Positions 16,641 through 24,789 of a stretch of DNA of 30,389 nt are shown here, one piece after another; the first letter of the stretch is position 1, and each line of letters opens with the position of its first letter. Made by a program: the position numbers and the translations under genes. The stretch is from JAGFIY01 sp964499285. GTDB taxonomy: Bacteria; Bacteroidota; Ignavibacteria; Ignavibacteriales; Melioribacteraceae. The stretch is taken from positions 1-30,389 of the forward strand of contig CAZCLA010000035.1 in the NCBI GenBank assembly GCA_964499285.1, given 5' to 3'. Below the pieces are notes generated by a model, which saw only the letters and a list, made by a program, of their open reading frames with translations, did no database searches and had not been told where the DNA came from.

Positions 16641-16991
16641 TTAATCTCTCTCTATCTCGCCGTTCCAACCAATTATTCCCGGCTCGAGATTGTGCACATT
16701 TTCAAATCCTAATTTTAGCATTTCTTTAACTGCATAAAAACTTCTGTTACCGCTTCTGCAATAAACTAAATATGTTTTATTTCTATCGAGGCTTTCAATT
16801 TTCTCAGAAAATTTGGGATCCATAAGATCAATCAGTTTTGAATTAGGGATCCTAACTTCCTTGTTTTCCCCCGGTGTTCTTACATCAAGAAGAACTGCAT
16901 TTTCATTTTCCTCCATAATTTTTTCGAACTCATCGGAAGATAAATTGCTTACTTGAACTCTATTACCAAAAATTGCTGAAAGTGGATTCAT
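16641..16991 (-). CDS. Single-domain rhodanese (sulfurtransferase)
   Basis: The 116-residue product has the rhodanese core with V-L-L-D-V-R-T-P-G-E near 33-42 and the active-site loop Y-C-R-S-G-N-R-S with Cys78, so it should carry a persulfide on Cys78. The ending F-E-N-V-H-N-L-E-P-G-I-I-G-W is typical. An insertion or shift around 40-55 (ENKEVRIPNSKLIDL) replaces the usual E-x-x-x-G-H-I-x-x-A. There is no signal peptide, so it is cytoplasmic. It lies between the TauE transporter and the CstB-like gene with gaps of about 10 bases, so all three are likely one operon for reactive sulfur. Confidence 0.92.
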   Translation of the reverse strand: MNPLSAIFGNRVQVSNLSSDEFEKIMEENENAVLLDVRTPGENKEVRIPNSKLIDLMDPKFSEKIESLDRNKTYLVYCRSGNRSFYAVKEMLKLGFENVHNLEPGIIGWNGEIERD

Positions 16992-17001
16992 ATATTTTTC
17001 C

Positions 17002-17805
17002 TTAGTTAATTAAAATTCTAATTTCGTTAAACATAATATAAGTTCCCATTAAAAGAACAAACCAGCCGAAAGCCGGTTTTAATTTTTCGCCGGATACTCT
17101 CTTGCTGAGGATTAAACCGAAGAATATTCCTACAGCCGCAAAAAGGGAGAAGAGCAGAAGAAAATTCCAATCGAAGTATAAGTCAGTTCCGGCATCACCA
17201 ATAAATCCAAAGAACGATTTAAGTGCAATTACAATCAATGATGTGCCGACTGCTTTTTTCATTGGGAGTTTGGCAAAGACCACCAAAGCCGGAATTATCA
17301 AAAATCCGCCTCCGGCTCCAACAAAACCCGTAAGAACACCTACTACAATTCCCTCGACTATTATCAATAAATATTTCTTCTTTATTTTCTTTCCCGGAAC
17401 GCTTGGTTTGGTTTTCTTTATCATCGAACATGCCGAGCCAATCATCAGAAGCGCAAACACAATTAGTATTAAAAAGTTTTTAGTGATTGTAATTTCTGCG
17501 TAGGATACAAGCTCATCGGGGATTGACGACATCAAAAATCTTCTTGTTAAATAAACCGATATCAGCGAGGGAATCGAAAATAAAACTGCCGTTCCGATCT
17601 CGACTTCATTTTTTCTGAAATAACCGTAAGCACCGATTAGTGCCGTGAGACCCACAACAAAAAGTGAATATGAAGTCGATAACAACGGATCGATGCTGAA
17701 AATATAAACAAGAATTGGAACAGTCAAAATCGATCCTCCTCCGCCTATCAGTCCGAGCGTAATTCCGACTGCGACAGCCGCACTATATCCAATAATATTT
17801 TCCAT
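17002..17805 (-). CDS. TauE/SafE-family sulfite/anion exporter-like membrane protein
   Basis: TauE/SafE proteins are membrane transporters for sulfite, sulfoacetate and other small anions. The 267 residues show the family repeat: G-L-I-G-G-G-G-S-I-L-T-V-P near residue 18 and a second copy G-F-V-G-A-G-G-G-F-L-I-I-P-A-L near 160, with about eight hydrophobic segments. As the first gene before a rhodanese and a persulfide dioxygenase, export of sulfite or thiosulfate is a reasonable inference, as proposed for TauE next to CstB in staphylococci. Confidence 0.9.
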   Translation of the reverse strand: MENIIGYSAAVAVGITLGLIGGGGSILTVPILVYIFSIDPLLSTSYSLFVVGLTALIGAYGYFRKNEVEIGTAVLFSIPSLISVYLTRRFLMSSIPDELVSYAEITITKNFLILIVFALLMIGSACSMIKKTKPSVPGKKIKKKYLLIIVEGIVVGVLTGFVGAGGGFLIIPALVVFAKLPMKKAVGTSLIVIALKSFFGFIGDAGTDLYFDWNFLLLFSLFAAVGIFFGLILSKRVSGEKLKPAFGWFVLLMGTYIMFNEIRILIN

Positions 17806-17844
17806 ACCAATTCAAATTATTGCTGGATATGATGTCCGTTAATC

Positions 17845-17862
17845 AAAAAGGATTCACAATCC
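17845..17862 (-). terminator. Weak terminator-like hairpin between the CNNM gene and tauE
   Basis: A 5-base stem GGATT / AATCC with a 3-base loop runs into five T on the minus strand. The stem is short. It lies 18 bases after the CNNM stop and would separate that gene from the sulfur block. Confidence 0.35.
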
Positions 17863-17879
17863 GATTTTAGGAATTGCAC

Positions 17880-19100
17880 CTAATTCTGAAGCACTTGCAG
17901 TTTAATAAGCCCTACGCGGTTAATGTCGGATCTAAGGATGGTGATCTTAAATTTGTCAGTTTTAAATTCGTAACCTTGCTGTGGAATATTTCCTAGTGTA
18001 GAAGTAATATAGCCGGCAAGCGTTTCATAATCTCCTTCGGGAATGTCCAAATCATGATCTTCGTTTAATGCATCGACCTCAACTTTACCGGAGATTATGT
18101 AAGTATCGTCGTTTATTTTTTTACAAACATCATCGTCCACATCATACTCATCATGAATTTCGCCGAACATTTCCTCGATAATATCTTCTACCGTTATTAT
18201 CCCGGCTGTTCCTCCAAATTCATCAACAACAATCGCAATTGAAATTCTTTCGTCGAGAAATTCATTAAGCATCTCTATCGATTTTTTTGTATCCGGAACA
18301 AATTTTGGTTTCCGCATCATTGATTTTATATCGCTCGGATTTTTAAACATATCGTACGCAAAAACAACACCTTTAATATCATCCATACTTTCATCGTAAA
18401 CGGGAATTTTAGAATATCCGGATGTAATGAAAACATCCAATAATTCCTCAATTGAGCTGTCAATTTGAATCCCGGCAATGTCGGTTCTTGGGGTCATCGC
18501 TTCATAAATTTTTTGTTCACCGAGTTCGAGGATATTTGCGGCAATATCGGAAACACTTTCCGCAAAATGTCCCGCCTCCGAACCTTCATCTATTAGTACT
18601 TGAATATCCTCGCGATCAACAAGTTCGGTCTGCGCTTCTTCAATCTCAGCTTCCTTAACAAACACATTGCTTATTGAAGAAAGTAATTTGACTACCGGAT
18701 ATAAAATTATCGAAAGTAATCTAAGCGGAAGGGAGATTAGAATAACCAATCGATCCGCAAAATCGCGTGCTATATATTTCGGGATCAACTCTCCTAATAA
18801 CAGAAGAAGAGATGACGAGATTAAGAGTATTTCAAAATCATTGAGATCGAAAAAATGAAGCAGAAAAACCGTAAGCAGCGATGCAAATGCGACGTTGACA
18901 ATGTTGTTGCCGACAAGAATCGTCGAGAAAAAAATATTCGGATCGTCAACAAAATATTGAGCAGCTTTTGCGGCAATTTTATTCTTCCTTGCTCTTACTT
19001 CTATTTTTAGTTTGTTGGCTACCACGAAAGCTAATTCGGAGGATGAAAAAAATCCGCTGAGAAGCAGAAGAATTATCAATCCAATAAAATCAAATAACAT
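17880..19100 (-). CDS. CNNM/CorC-type membrane protein (DUF21-CBS-CorC_HlyC)
   Basis: This family is annotated as hemolysin-like or CorC; several members move Mg2+ or affect its balance. In the 406-residue product the DUF21/CNNM membrane domain covers about 1-190 with S-G-F-F-S-S-S-E-L-A and G-E-L-I-P-K-Y-I-A, then a CBS pair at about 200-320 with M-T-P-R-T-D-I and D-E-F-G-G-T-A-G-I-I-T-V-E-D-I-I-E, then the CorC_HlyC domain at about 335-403. The gene starts 1 base after the upstream lipoprotein stop and is the last of a chain beginning with the acyl-CoA mutase. Confidence 0.92.
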   Translation of the reverse strand: MLFDFIGLIILLLLSGFFSSSELAFVVANKLKIEVRARKNKIAAKAAQYFVDDPNIFFSTILVGNNIVNVAFASLLTVFLLHFFDLNDFEILLISSSLLLLLGELIPKYIARDFADRLVILISLPLRLLSIILYPVVKLLSSISNVFVKEAEIEEAQTELVDREDIQVLIDEGSEAGHFAESVSDIAANILELGEQKIYEAMTPRTDIAGIQIDSSIEELLDVFITSGYSKIPVYDESMDDIKGVVFAYDMFKNPSDIKSMMRKPKFVPDTKKSIEMLNEFLDERISIAIVVDEFGGTAGIITVEDIIEEMFGEIHDEYDVDDDVCKKINDDTYIISGKVEVDALNEDHDLDIPEGDYETLAGYITSTLGNIPQQGYEFKTDKFKITILRSDINRVGLIKLQVLQN

Positions 19101-19101
19101 A

Positions 19102-19602
19102 TCAATAAGCCTTATCCACTTCTACATTAAACGCAATATATTCATAATTGCCGCTGTCGCTTGAAAATCTAAGCTCCACATCTATAAGTTCATCCGGGTT
19201 AAACCATGGTTCCAAAAATAATCCCGAAAGTGTTGAGAACATTATTTTTCTTATGCCGTCAGAACTCTTATCGATATCCTGTACTGTCGGGATAATTTGA
19301 TAAACTATCTTCTGTCGCTGATGAATTCTTATCAGAACCAATTCCACTTCTTCAGAGGAATAATCATCAGTTGACGGTATTGCTAAATCGCCGGTGATGT
19401 GAAATTTTGGTTTACCACCGGGCATATAATCGACCCAAGCATAAATTTTTTCGACCTGTAAATTGATGGAAGGTTCGTAATAAACTCTATATTCTTCATC
19501 TATATCTGATTCGTCAGTGCTCTCTTCCGAAGACGAACAGGAAACAGCAAAGAATGAAATAACGACTGAGACGATAAGATAAACAAATAAATTATTTCTC
19601 AT
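19102..19602 (-). CDS. Lipoprotein of unknown function
   Basis: The 166-residue protein has a signal peptide (MRNNLFVYLIVSVVISFFA) ending in lipobox A-V-S-C, followed by a Ser/Glu/Asp-rich linker (about 22-40), which is common in outer-membrane lipoproteins of this group. The remainder looks all-beta with alternating polar and aromatic residues (K-I-Y-A-W-V-D-Y, K-F-H-I-T-G-D-L, E-L-V-L-I-R-I-H). I do not recognise a family. It overlaps the prenyltransferase stop by 4 bases (ATGA) and is followed 1 base later by the CNNM gene, so the three are expressed together. Confidence 0.8.
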   Translation of the reverse strand: MRNNLFVYLIVSVVISFFAVSCSSSEESTDESDIDEEYRVYYEPSINLQVEKIYAWVDYMPGGKPKFHITGDLAIPSTDDYSSEEVELVLIRIHQRQKIVYQIIPTVQDIDKSSDGIRKIMFSTLSGLFLEPWFNPDELIDVELRFSSDSGNYEYIAFNVEVDKAY

Positions 19603-20347
19603 AATAAATCCGAATTATAAATCAACAATACTATCGAAATTATATAAAGAAAAATATTTATAAGCATCGGAAAATCTTTCAACAAAAGTTCCACAGTATT
19701 TTCACCTTGTTTTCGAATATGAACAAGAAACATATATCTAAATATACCGAATACAACAAAAACTGTGGTATAAATAAAACTTTCGGTATTGAAATACTGA
19801 ACCGTTCTATCCGAAACCGCATAAAGTGCGTAACATATAATCACTCCGGCTGCTGAAATTGTGCCTATCTGATCCGTAAATTTTATGCTGTAATTCTGAA
19901 GCACTGATCTAGTCGTATTATTTGTTTCTTCCATCAAACCAATCTCGGAACGTCGTTTCATTACAGCTAAAAATAGTGAAATGAACAATGTTGTAAGAAG
20001 CAGCCAGTTTGAAACAGCAACCGAAATAGCAGCAGCGCCCCCGACAACTCTAAGAGTAAAACCGGCAGCGATTGAAAGTAAATCCAAAATCACTATTTTT
20101 TTGAGCAGCAATGAATAAACTACATTCAGAAGAACGTAAGCGCCGACAATTTTAATAAACTCTGTGTTTGTATTTANNNNNNNNNNNNNNNNNNNNNNNN
20201 NNNNNNNNNNNNNNNNNNNNNNNNNNNNNNNNNNNNNNNNNNNNNNNNNNNNNNNNNNNNNNNNNNNNNNNNNNNNAGTGCAACAAACACAAAAGTGTTC
20301 TTAATCCAATCCTTGATCCTTATGAGAGAAACGATTTCCTTAATCAT
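19599..20347 (-). CDS. UbiA-family prenyltransferase, similar to decaprenyl-phosphate phosphoribosyltransferase; interrupted by assembly gap
   Basis: Both sides of the N run code for one protein. On the right, an ATG at 20347 overlaps the mutase stop (TGATG) and begins MIKEIVSLIRIKDWIKNTFV, a UbiA-family N-terminus of the phosphoribosyl-transfer type. On the left the frame is open from the gap and reads A-Y-V-L-L-N-V-V-Y-S-L-L-L-K, then LDLLSIAAGFTLRVVGG and A-V-M-K-R-R-S-E-I, the conserved second half. The N-terminal Asp-rich motif N-D-x-x-D-x-x-x-D lies in the gap. By family, the enzyme would attach phosphoribose to a polyprenyl phosphate; relatives are best known from arabinan synthesis in mycobacteria, but function in this group is uncertain. 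Confidence 0.8.
20177..20276. other. Assembly gap (100 N)
   Basis: A run of exactly 100 N, the usual placeholder for unknown size. Joining the flanks in one frame would need a length of 2 modulo 3, and 100 is 1 modulo 3. By comparison with relatives about 90 residues are missing, so the true gap is probably 250-300 bases. Confidence 0.95.
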
Positions 20348-22002
20348 CAGAACACGGCAGATTCTTCATAAACGCCGAAAGGCTCTTTCAGTGCTCCCAC
20401 CATCTCTCCGAGTGTAACATATTTTTTGGAGGCTTCAATAAAAACCGGCATCAAATTTTTCCCGTCAATTGCAGCAGATTTGATGTTCTCGATTGATTGT
20501 TCAACATCCTTTTGATTGCGCGACTGTCTCAGATCAGCTAATTCCTTTTTCTGTTTCTTCTCAACTTCCGGTGAAATTTGAAGTATCGGAATATCAATTG
20601 TATTTTCTTCCTCAACAAATTCGTTCACTCCGACCATAAACTTCTCTTTCCTTTCAAGTTCCTTTTGATACCTGTAAGCGGCATCGGCAATTTCGCGCTG
20701 GAAATATCCCGCCTCAATCGCAGGAATAACTCCTCCGAAACCGTCGATTTCATCGAAGATTCTGTTTGCTTCTTCTTCCATTTTATTTGTTAAAGATTCA
20801 ACAAAGTAGCTTCCGCCGAGAGGATCGACTGTATTTATCACACCGGTTTCGTATGCAAGAAGCTGCTGTGTTCTAAGCGCAATCTTAACGGCTTTTTCGC
20901 TTGGCAATGCTAGTGTTTCGTCCATCGAGTTTGTGTGAAGCGACTGTGTTCCGCCCAGCACCGCAGCCATTGCTTGAAATGCGGTTCGCACTATGTTGTT
21001 TTCAGGTTGTTGAGCAGTCAACGTGCAGCCGGCTGTTTGAGTGTGAAATCTCATCCACCAGGAACGAGGATTTTTCGCACCGTATTTTTCTTTCATTCTG
21101 CGCGCATAAATTCTTCTAGCGGCTCTGAACTTTGCGATCTCTTCAAAGAAATCCAAATGACTGTTAAAGAAAAAAGAAATTCTCGGAGCAAAACTATCTA
21201 CATCCATTCCCCTTTCAATACAATGTTCGATATATTCGAATCCATCAGCTAAAGTATACGCAAGCTCTTGAGCTGCTGTTGATCCGGCTTCGCGGATATG
21301 ATAACCGCTTACTGAAACAGGATTCCATTGAGGAACTTCGTTGGTGGTGTATTCAATCATATCGGTAATGATTCTCATAGAAGGACGAGGCGGATAGATA
21401 AATTCTTTCTGTGCAATATATTCTTTAAGAATATCGTTCTGCAGAGTACCGCGTAGTTTATCGAAGGTAACACCTTGTTTTTCAGCGACTGCAAGATAGA
21501 ATGCAAAAATCATTGCAGCTGGTGAATTAATAGTCATCGAAGTAGAAACTTGATCGAGCGGAATTCCGTCAAAAAGCCGCTCCATATCGTGAAGCGAAGA
21601 AATTGCAACTCCGCATATTCCAACCTCGCCTTTACTGAAATCTGAATCAGAATCCCATCCCATTAAAGTGGGGAGATCGAATGCGACTGAAAGTCCGGTT
21701 TGACCATTTTTAAGCAAATACTTAAAACGTTGATTAGTATCTTCCGGCGAACCGAATCCGGCAAACTGCCGCATAGTCCAAATCTTTCCTCTATAACCTG
21801 TGGGATGAATTCCTCTTGTAAAAGGATACTCGCCCGGGAAATTTATATCATTTATAAAATCTATATTTGACACGTCGTCGGGAGTGTAGAGAGGATTAAT
21901 TTTCTGTCCGGAAACTGTCGTATATTTAAAATCAATTTTCTTCGATTTTTCGAAGTTTTTTTGATACTTCTCTTTTTGCAGAATATATTCTTCATTATTC
22001 AT
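20347..22002 (-). CDS. Methylmalonyl-CoA mutase-type acyl-CoA mutase, large (catalytic) subunit
   Basis: The 551-residue product is the substrate-binding TIM-barrel half of a B12-dependent acyl-CoA mutase. Motifs in order: FPFTRGI-like P-F-T-R-G-I-H-P-T-G-Y-R-G-K, W-T-M-R-Q-F-A-G-F-G, F-D-L-P-T-L-M-G, N-S-P-A-A-M, and R-F-H-T-Q-T-A-G followed by G-G-T-Q-S-L-H-T-N-S-M-D-E-T-L-A-L-P. It lacks the C-terminal B12-binding domain of fused mutases, so a separate small subunit is needed; none is in the window. Methylmalonyl-CoA is the most likely substrate, but isobutyryl-type mutases have the same layout. It follows mutL by 48 bases and overlaps the prenyltransferase by one base. Confidence 0.9.
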   Translation of the reverse strand: MNNEEYILQKEKYQKNFEKSKKIDFKYTTVSGQKINPLYTPDDVSNIDFINDINFPGEYPFTRGIHPTGYRGKIWTMRQFAGFGSPEDTNQRFKYLLKNGQTGLSVAFDLPTLMGWDSDSDFSKGEVGICGVAISSLHDMERLFDGIPLDQVSTSMTINSPAAMIFAFYLAVAEKQGVTFDKLRGTLQNDILKEYIAQKEFIYPPRPSMRIITDMIEYTTNEVPQWNPVSVSGYHIREAGSTAAQELAYTLADGFEYIEHCIERGMDVDSFAPRISFFFNSHLDFFEEIAKFRAARRIYARRMKEKYGAKNPRSWWMRFHTQTAGCTLTAQQPENNIVRTAFQAMAAVLGGTQSLHTNSMDETLALPSEKAVKIALRTQQLLAYETGVINTVDPLGGSYFVESLTNKMEEEANRIFDEIDGFGGVIPAIEAGYFQREIADAAYRYQKELERKEKFMVGVNEFVEEENTIDIPILQISPEVEKKQKKELADLRQSRNQKDVEQSIENIKSAAIDGKNLMPVFIEASKKYVTLGEMVGALKEPFGVYEESAVF

Positions 22003-22050
22003 TTGTGACCATTCTTATAGTTAAAAGTTGGGTAAAAAATAAAAAAAAGG

Positions 22051-23895
22051 TTATGATCTTCCAAACCACTTATCAAGATCTTCGGTTTTGATTTTTATGA
22101 GTGTAGGCATCCCATCCGGAGAGACCATCGGTTTTGAAGTAGCAAAAAGCTGATCTACAAGAATACGCATTTCCTGTTCGTTCATGGAATCGCCGTATTT
22201 TATTGATGCCTTTTGTGCAAAAGCAATTGCGAGTTTTTCGGTCGAACCAAGTTCGCTTCGCTTTGTCAACAGACGGTAATATTCAAGTATCTCAAAAAAT
22301 ATTTCACTCTCATTACCAAATTTTACATCCGAAGGTACACCGTCAATCACAATAGTATTTTTCCCGAAAAACTTTATTTCGAAGCCAAGTTTTTTAAGTC
22401 CATCCTCAAGCTGTTTTGTCAGCTTAAAATCGTCCGGATCAAGTTTAAGAGTCTGCGAGAACAAAAGCTGCTGCGAAAACGGGAAATCCGATTTGAATGA
22501 TTTTACTGCTTTTTCGTAAAGTACCCGCTGATGCGCTCTATGCTGATCGATGATCATCAAGCCGCTCTTTATTTGAGATAATATATACCTTTGATGCAGC
22601 GAAACAATAAAACTTGTTGATGAAGGTGTTCCTGCTTCCGTTTCGAGAGCATCGGATAAAATTTCTGCTTCTGCTGCCGGCGCAAATGGGTGATCTCCGT
22701 TTGATTTTTTAATCGTCCTCAATTCTTTGTTAATAGAACTAAAAAGTATGTTTAAATCATCTTCGGATAATGCACCTTTGCCCGCATATTCTTTGTTGAA
22801 ATTTCGTTTGCTTCGCGATGAAAATCCATCGAATTCATCCTCGTCCTCAAAACGCGAAGCATTTCTTGAGCCGGCAATGCTGTTGATAGGAAAAATAGGA
22901 ACGAACTCATCGGTACCCAGTCCCTTTTTAGCAACTGCATTTACGAAAGAATAAATTTCTTTATCGTTTTCGAACTTGACTTCAAGTTTTGATGGATGAA
23001 CATTAACATCGACATATTTTGGATCGATCTCCAAGAACAAAACGAAGAACGGATATTCACCTTTTTCAAGAAGATCTCCGTAAGCAGAAAACACAGCATG
23101 ATTGATGGAACGATTCATAACGGAACGATTATTAACGAAGAGATATTGATCCGTCTTGCAGTCCTTCAGCGTAGCCGGTTTTGCTATATAACCTTTCAAA
23201 GTAATGTAATCGGTAATCTCTTCAATTTTTATTGTGAGGTCAGTAATGTTATCGGCAATTACGTTTTGGATTCTAGATTCAAGATTTTCTTTTTTGTAAT
23301 CGAAAAGCAGATCTCCATCGTTTGTAAACTTAAATTCTATCGAAGGATACGAAAGTGCAAATTTGTTGAAAGTATCTATGATATGTCTCAATTCAGTTGT
23401 GTTCGACTTCAAAAAATTTCTTCTAGCCGGAAGATTAAAAAAAAGATTTCTGACCGTAACCACAGTCCCCTTTGCAAACGATCCTCGAACAAACTCATAC
23501 TCCGAGTTTTCAAACAGTTTAATTTCAGAACCGAACTGATCTTCTTTCCGTTCAGTTTTAATTTCGAAGTTCGACACTGCCGCAATCGAGCTTAACGCTT
23601 CTCCACGAAAGCCGAGAGATCTTATGTTTTCGAGATCATTTTCATCTTTTATTTTGCTTGTTGCATGACGAAGAAAAGATTTTTTAACATCCTCTTCGCT
23701 CATCCCTTCCCCATTATCGATTACTTGAATAAGCGATTTACCGGCTTGTTTTATAACCAGATGTATTTCATCCGCTTTTGCATCAACACTGTTTTCGATT
23801 AATTCCTTCACAACCGATTCGGGTCTTTGCACAACTTCGCCGGCGGCAATTTTGTTTGCGACATGCTCGGGCAGTATGTTTATCTTTGAACTCAT
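22051..23895 (-). CDS. mutL: DNA mismatch repair protein MutL, endonuclease motifs lost
   Basis: MutL links MutS to later steps of mismatch repair. I choose the ATG at 23895, which gives MSSKINILPEHVANKIAAGE, the standard start; the frame extends 26 codons upstream over the folA end but without similarity. The N-terminal GHKL ATPase has E-L-I-E-N-S-V-D-A, D-N-G-E-G-M and F-R-G-E-A-L-S-S-I. The C-terminal dimerisation domain shows D450-Q-H-R-A-H-Q456-R, where DQHA-x2-E of nicking MutL is expected, AQK (560-562) for the Cys-bearing ACR-like motif, and SPDGMP (592-597) for CPHGRP. So zinc and endonuclease residues are missing. The length of 614 is normal. Confidence 0.95.
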   Translation of the reverse strand: MSSKINILPEHVANKIAAGEVVQRPESVVKELIENSVDAKADEIHLVIKQAGKSLIQVIDNGEGMSEEDVKKSFLRHATSKIKDENDLENIRSLGFRGEALSSIAAVSNFEIKTERKEDQFGSEIKLFENSEYEFVRGSFAKGTVVTVRNLFFNLPARRNFLKSNTTELRHIIDTFNKFALSYPSIEFKFTNDGDLLFDYKKENLESRIQNVIADNITDLTIKIEEITDYITLKGYIAKPATLKDCKTDQYLFVNNRSVMNRSINHAVFSAYGDLLEKGEYPFFVLFLEIDPKYVDVNVHPSKLEVKFENDKEIYSFVNAVAKKGLGTDEFVPIFPINSIAGSRNASRFEDEDEFDGFSSRSKRNFNKEYAGKGALSEDDLNILFSSINKELRTIKKSNGDHPFAPAAEAEILSDALETEAGTPSSTSFIVSLHQRYILSQIKSGLMIIDQHRAHQRVLYEKAVKSFKSDFPFSQQLLFSQTLKLDPDDFKLTKQLEDGLKKLGFEIKFFGKNTIVIDGVPSDVKFGNESEIFFEILEYYRLLTKRSELGSTEKLAIAFAQKASIKYGDSMNEQEMRILVDQLFATSKPMVSPDGMPTLIKIKTEDLDKWFGRS

Positions 23896-23929
23896 AATAA
23901 GATGATTTGAGGGGAAGCAATATACGAAA

Positions 23930-24406
23930 TTAGATTGATACTCGTTTGTATTCCTCGATTGAGAATTCCTCAAGTTTGGTTGTGTCGATTAATTTCCATT
24001 CGCTGCCTATTTTGGGAAAGTATGAATCCCCATCAATTTCGAACGGCATTCTGGTTATTATCATACTATCTGCTGAATCCATCGCTGTTTTATAAATTTG
24101 GCTTCCACCAATAATAAAACACTTCTCGTATTTTTTTGATTCACATAATTCAAATGCTTTTTCGAGAGAATCAAAGTAAATCAAGTTTTCCGAATCAGAT
24201 TTTAATTCTTTACTTGTTAAAACGATATTTAATCTTCCGGGGAGGACTCTTCCTATGGATTCCCATGTCTTTCTTCCCATAATGATCGGGAAGCTCATTG
24301 TAGTTTTTTTGAAGTGCTGCAATTCTGCTTTTGAGTGCCAAGGTATGGAACCGTTTTTACCTATAACACCATTTTTTGCAACCGCGGCAATAATAATAAT
24401 TTTCAT
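23930..24406 (-). CDS. folA: Dihydrofolate reductase
   Basis: The enzyme reduces dihydrofolate with NADPH, restoring the folate used up by ThyA. The 158-residue product has the start IIIIAAVAKNGVIGKNGSIPW, the active-site carboxylate Glu28 (where most bacterial enzymes have Asp), the NADPH motif I-M-G-R-K-T-W-E-S-I-G and P-G-R-L-N-I-V-L-T, and the F-I-I-G-G-S-Q-I-Y loop. It starts 1 base after the PEGA gene stop. thyA is two genes upstream on the same strand. Confidence 0.95.
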   Translation of the reverse strand: MKIIIIAAVAKNGVIGKNGSIPWHSKAELQHFKKTTMSFPIIMGRKTWESIGRVLPGRLNIVLTSKELKSDSENLIYFDSLEKAFELCESKKYEKCFIIGGSQIYKTAMDSADSMIITRMPFEIDGDSYFPKIGSEWKLIDTTKLEEFSIEEYKRVSI

Positions 24407-24407
24407 C

Positions 24408-24710
24408 TCAGTAAGGTATTAAAGTAACATTAACATAAGGAACTATATTTTCATTCAGATTAACAACAACGGTCGTATCAAGATAACCAAATTCACGCAA
24501 AGTAATTGAATATTCGCCGGGATCGAGATTGATTATGCTGTCCGGAGTGAATTTCGAAATAAATGAATTGTTCAAATAAATTCTTGCACCTCTAGGTTCC
24601 GAATCTATATAAATTGTGCCTTTTGATGAATCTTCGGGAAATTCAACTATTCCCTCCCGGCAGGCAATTAATGCCGAAATAACAAAGATTAACAAAGCTA
24701 TTTTTTTCAA
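24408..24710 (-). CDS. Small PEGA-domain lipoprotein
   Basis: The 100-residue protein has a signal peptide with lipobox L-I-A-C (Cys17) and a single PEGA domain at about 30-98: G-T-I-Y-I-D-S-E-P-R-G-A-R-I-Y-L-N, then T-P-D-S-I-I-N-L-D-P-G-E-Y-S-I-T-L-R. PEGA domains are surface-exposed beta folds of unclear role. It lies between thyA and folA without obvious functional link, but its stop is 1 base from folA. Confidence 0.85.
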   Translation of the reverse strand: MKKIALLIFVISALIACREGIVEFPEDSSKGTIYIDSEPRGARIYLNNSFISKFTPDSIINLDPGEYSITLREFGYLDTTVVVNLNENIVPYVNVTLIPY

Positions 24711-24789
24711 AACTCCCCCGCTTCAATTTCTAAAAATATTAGCAAGAAGAACAGAAAATAGCAATGGACAAATACGGTCACTAATATTC

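Noticed and set aside
20168..20371. Open frame across the N run on the plus strand
   Set aside because: It exists only because N is read as open; the real gene runs on the minus strand across the gap.
20347..22002. Truncated methylmalonyl-CoA mutase pseudogene
   Set aside because: The catalytic part is complete and the B12 domain is a separate subunit in this enzyme type, so the short form is normal.
22996..23595. 199-residue open frame on the plus strand
   Set aside because: It is antisense to the well-supported mutL gene, has no domain-like features and no start signal.
23896..23973. N-terminal 26-codon extension of MutL
   Set aside because: The extension overlaps the folA end, is not like MutL, and the ATG at 23895 gives the standard N-terminus.
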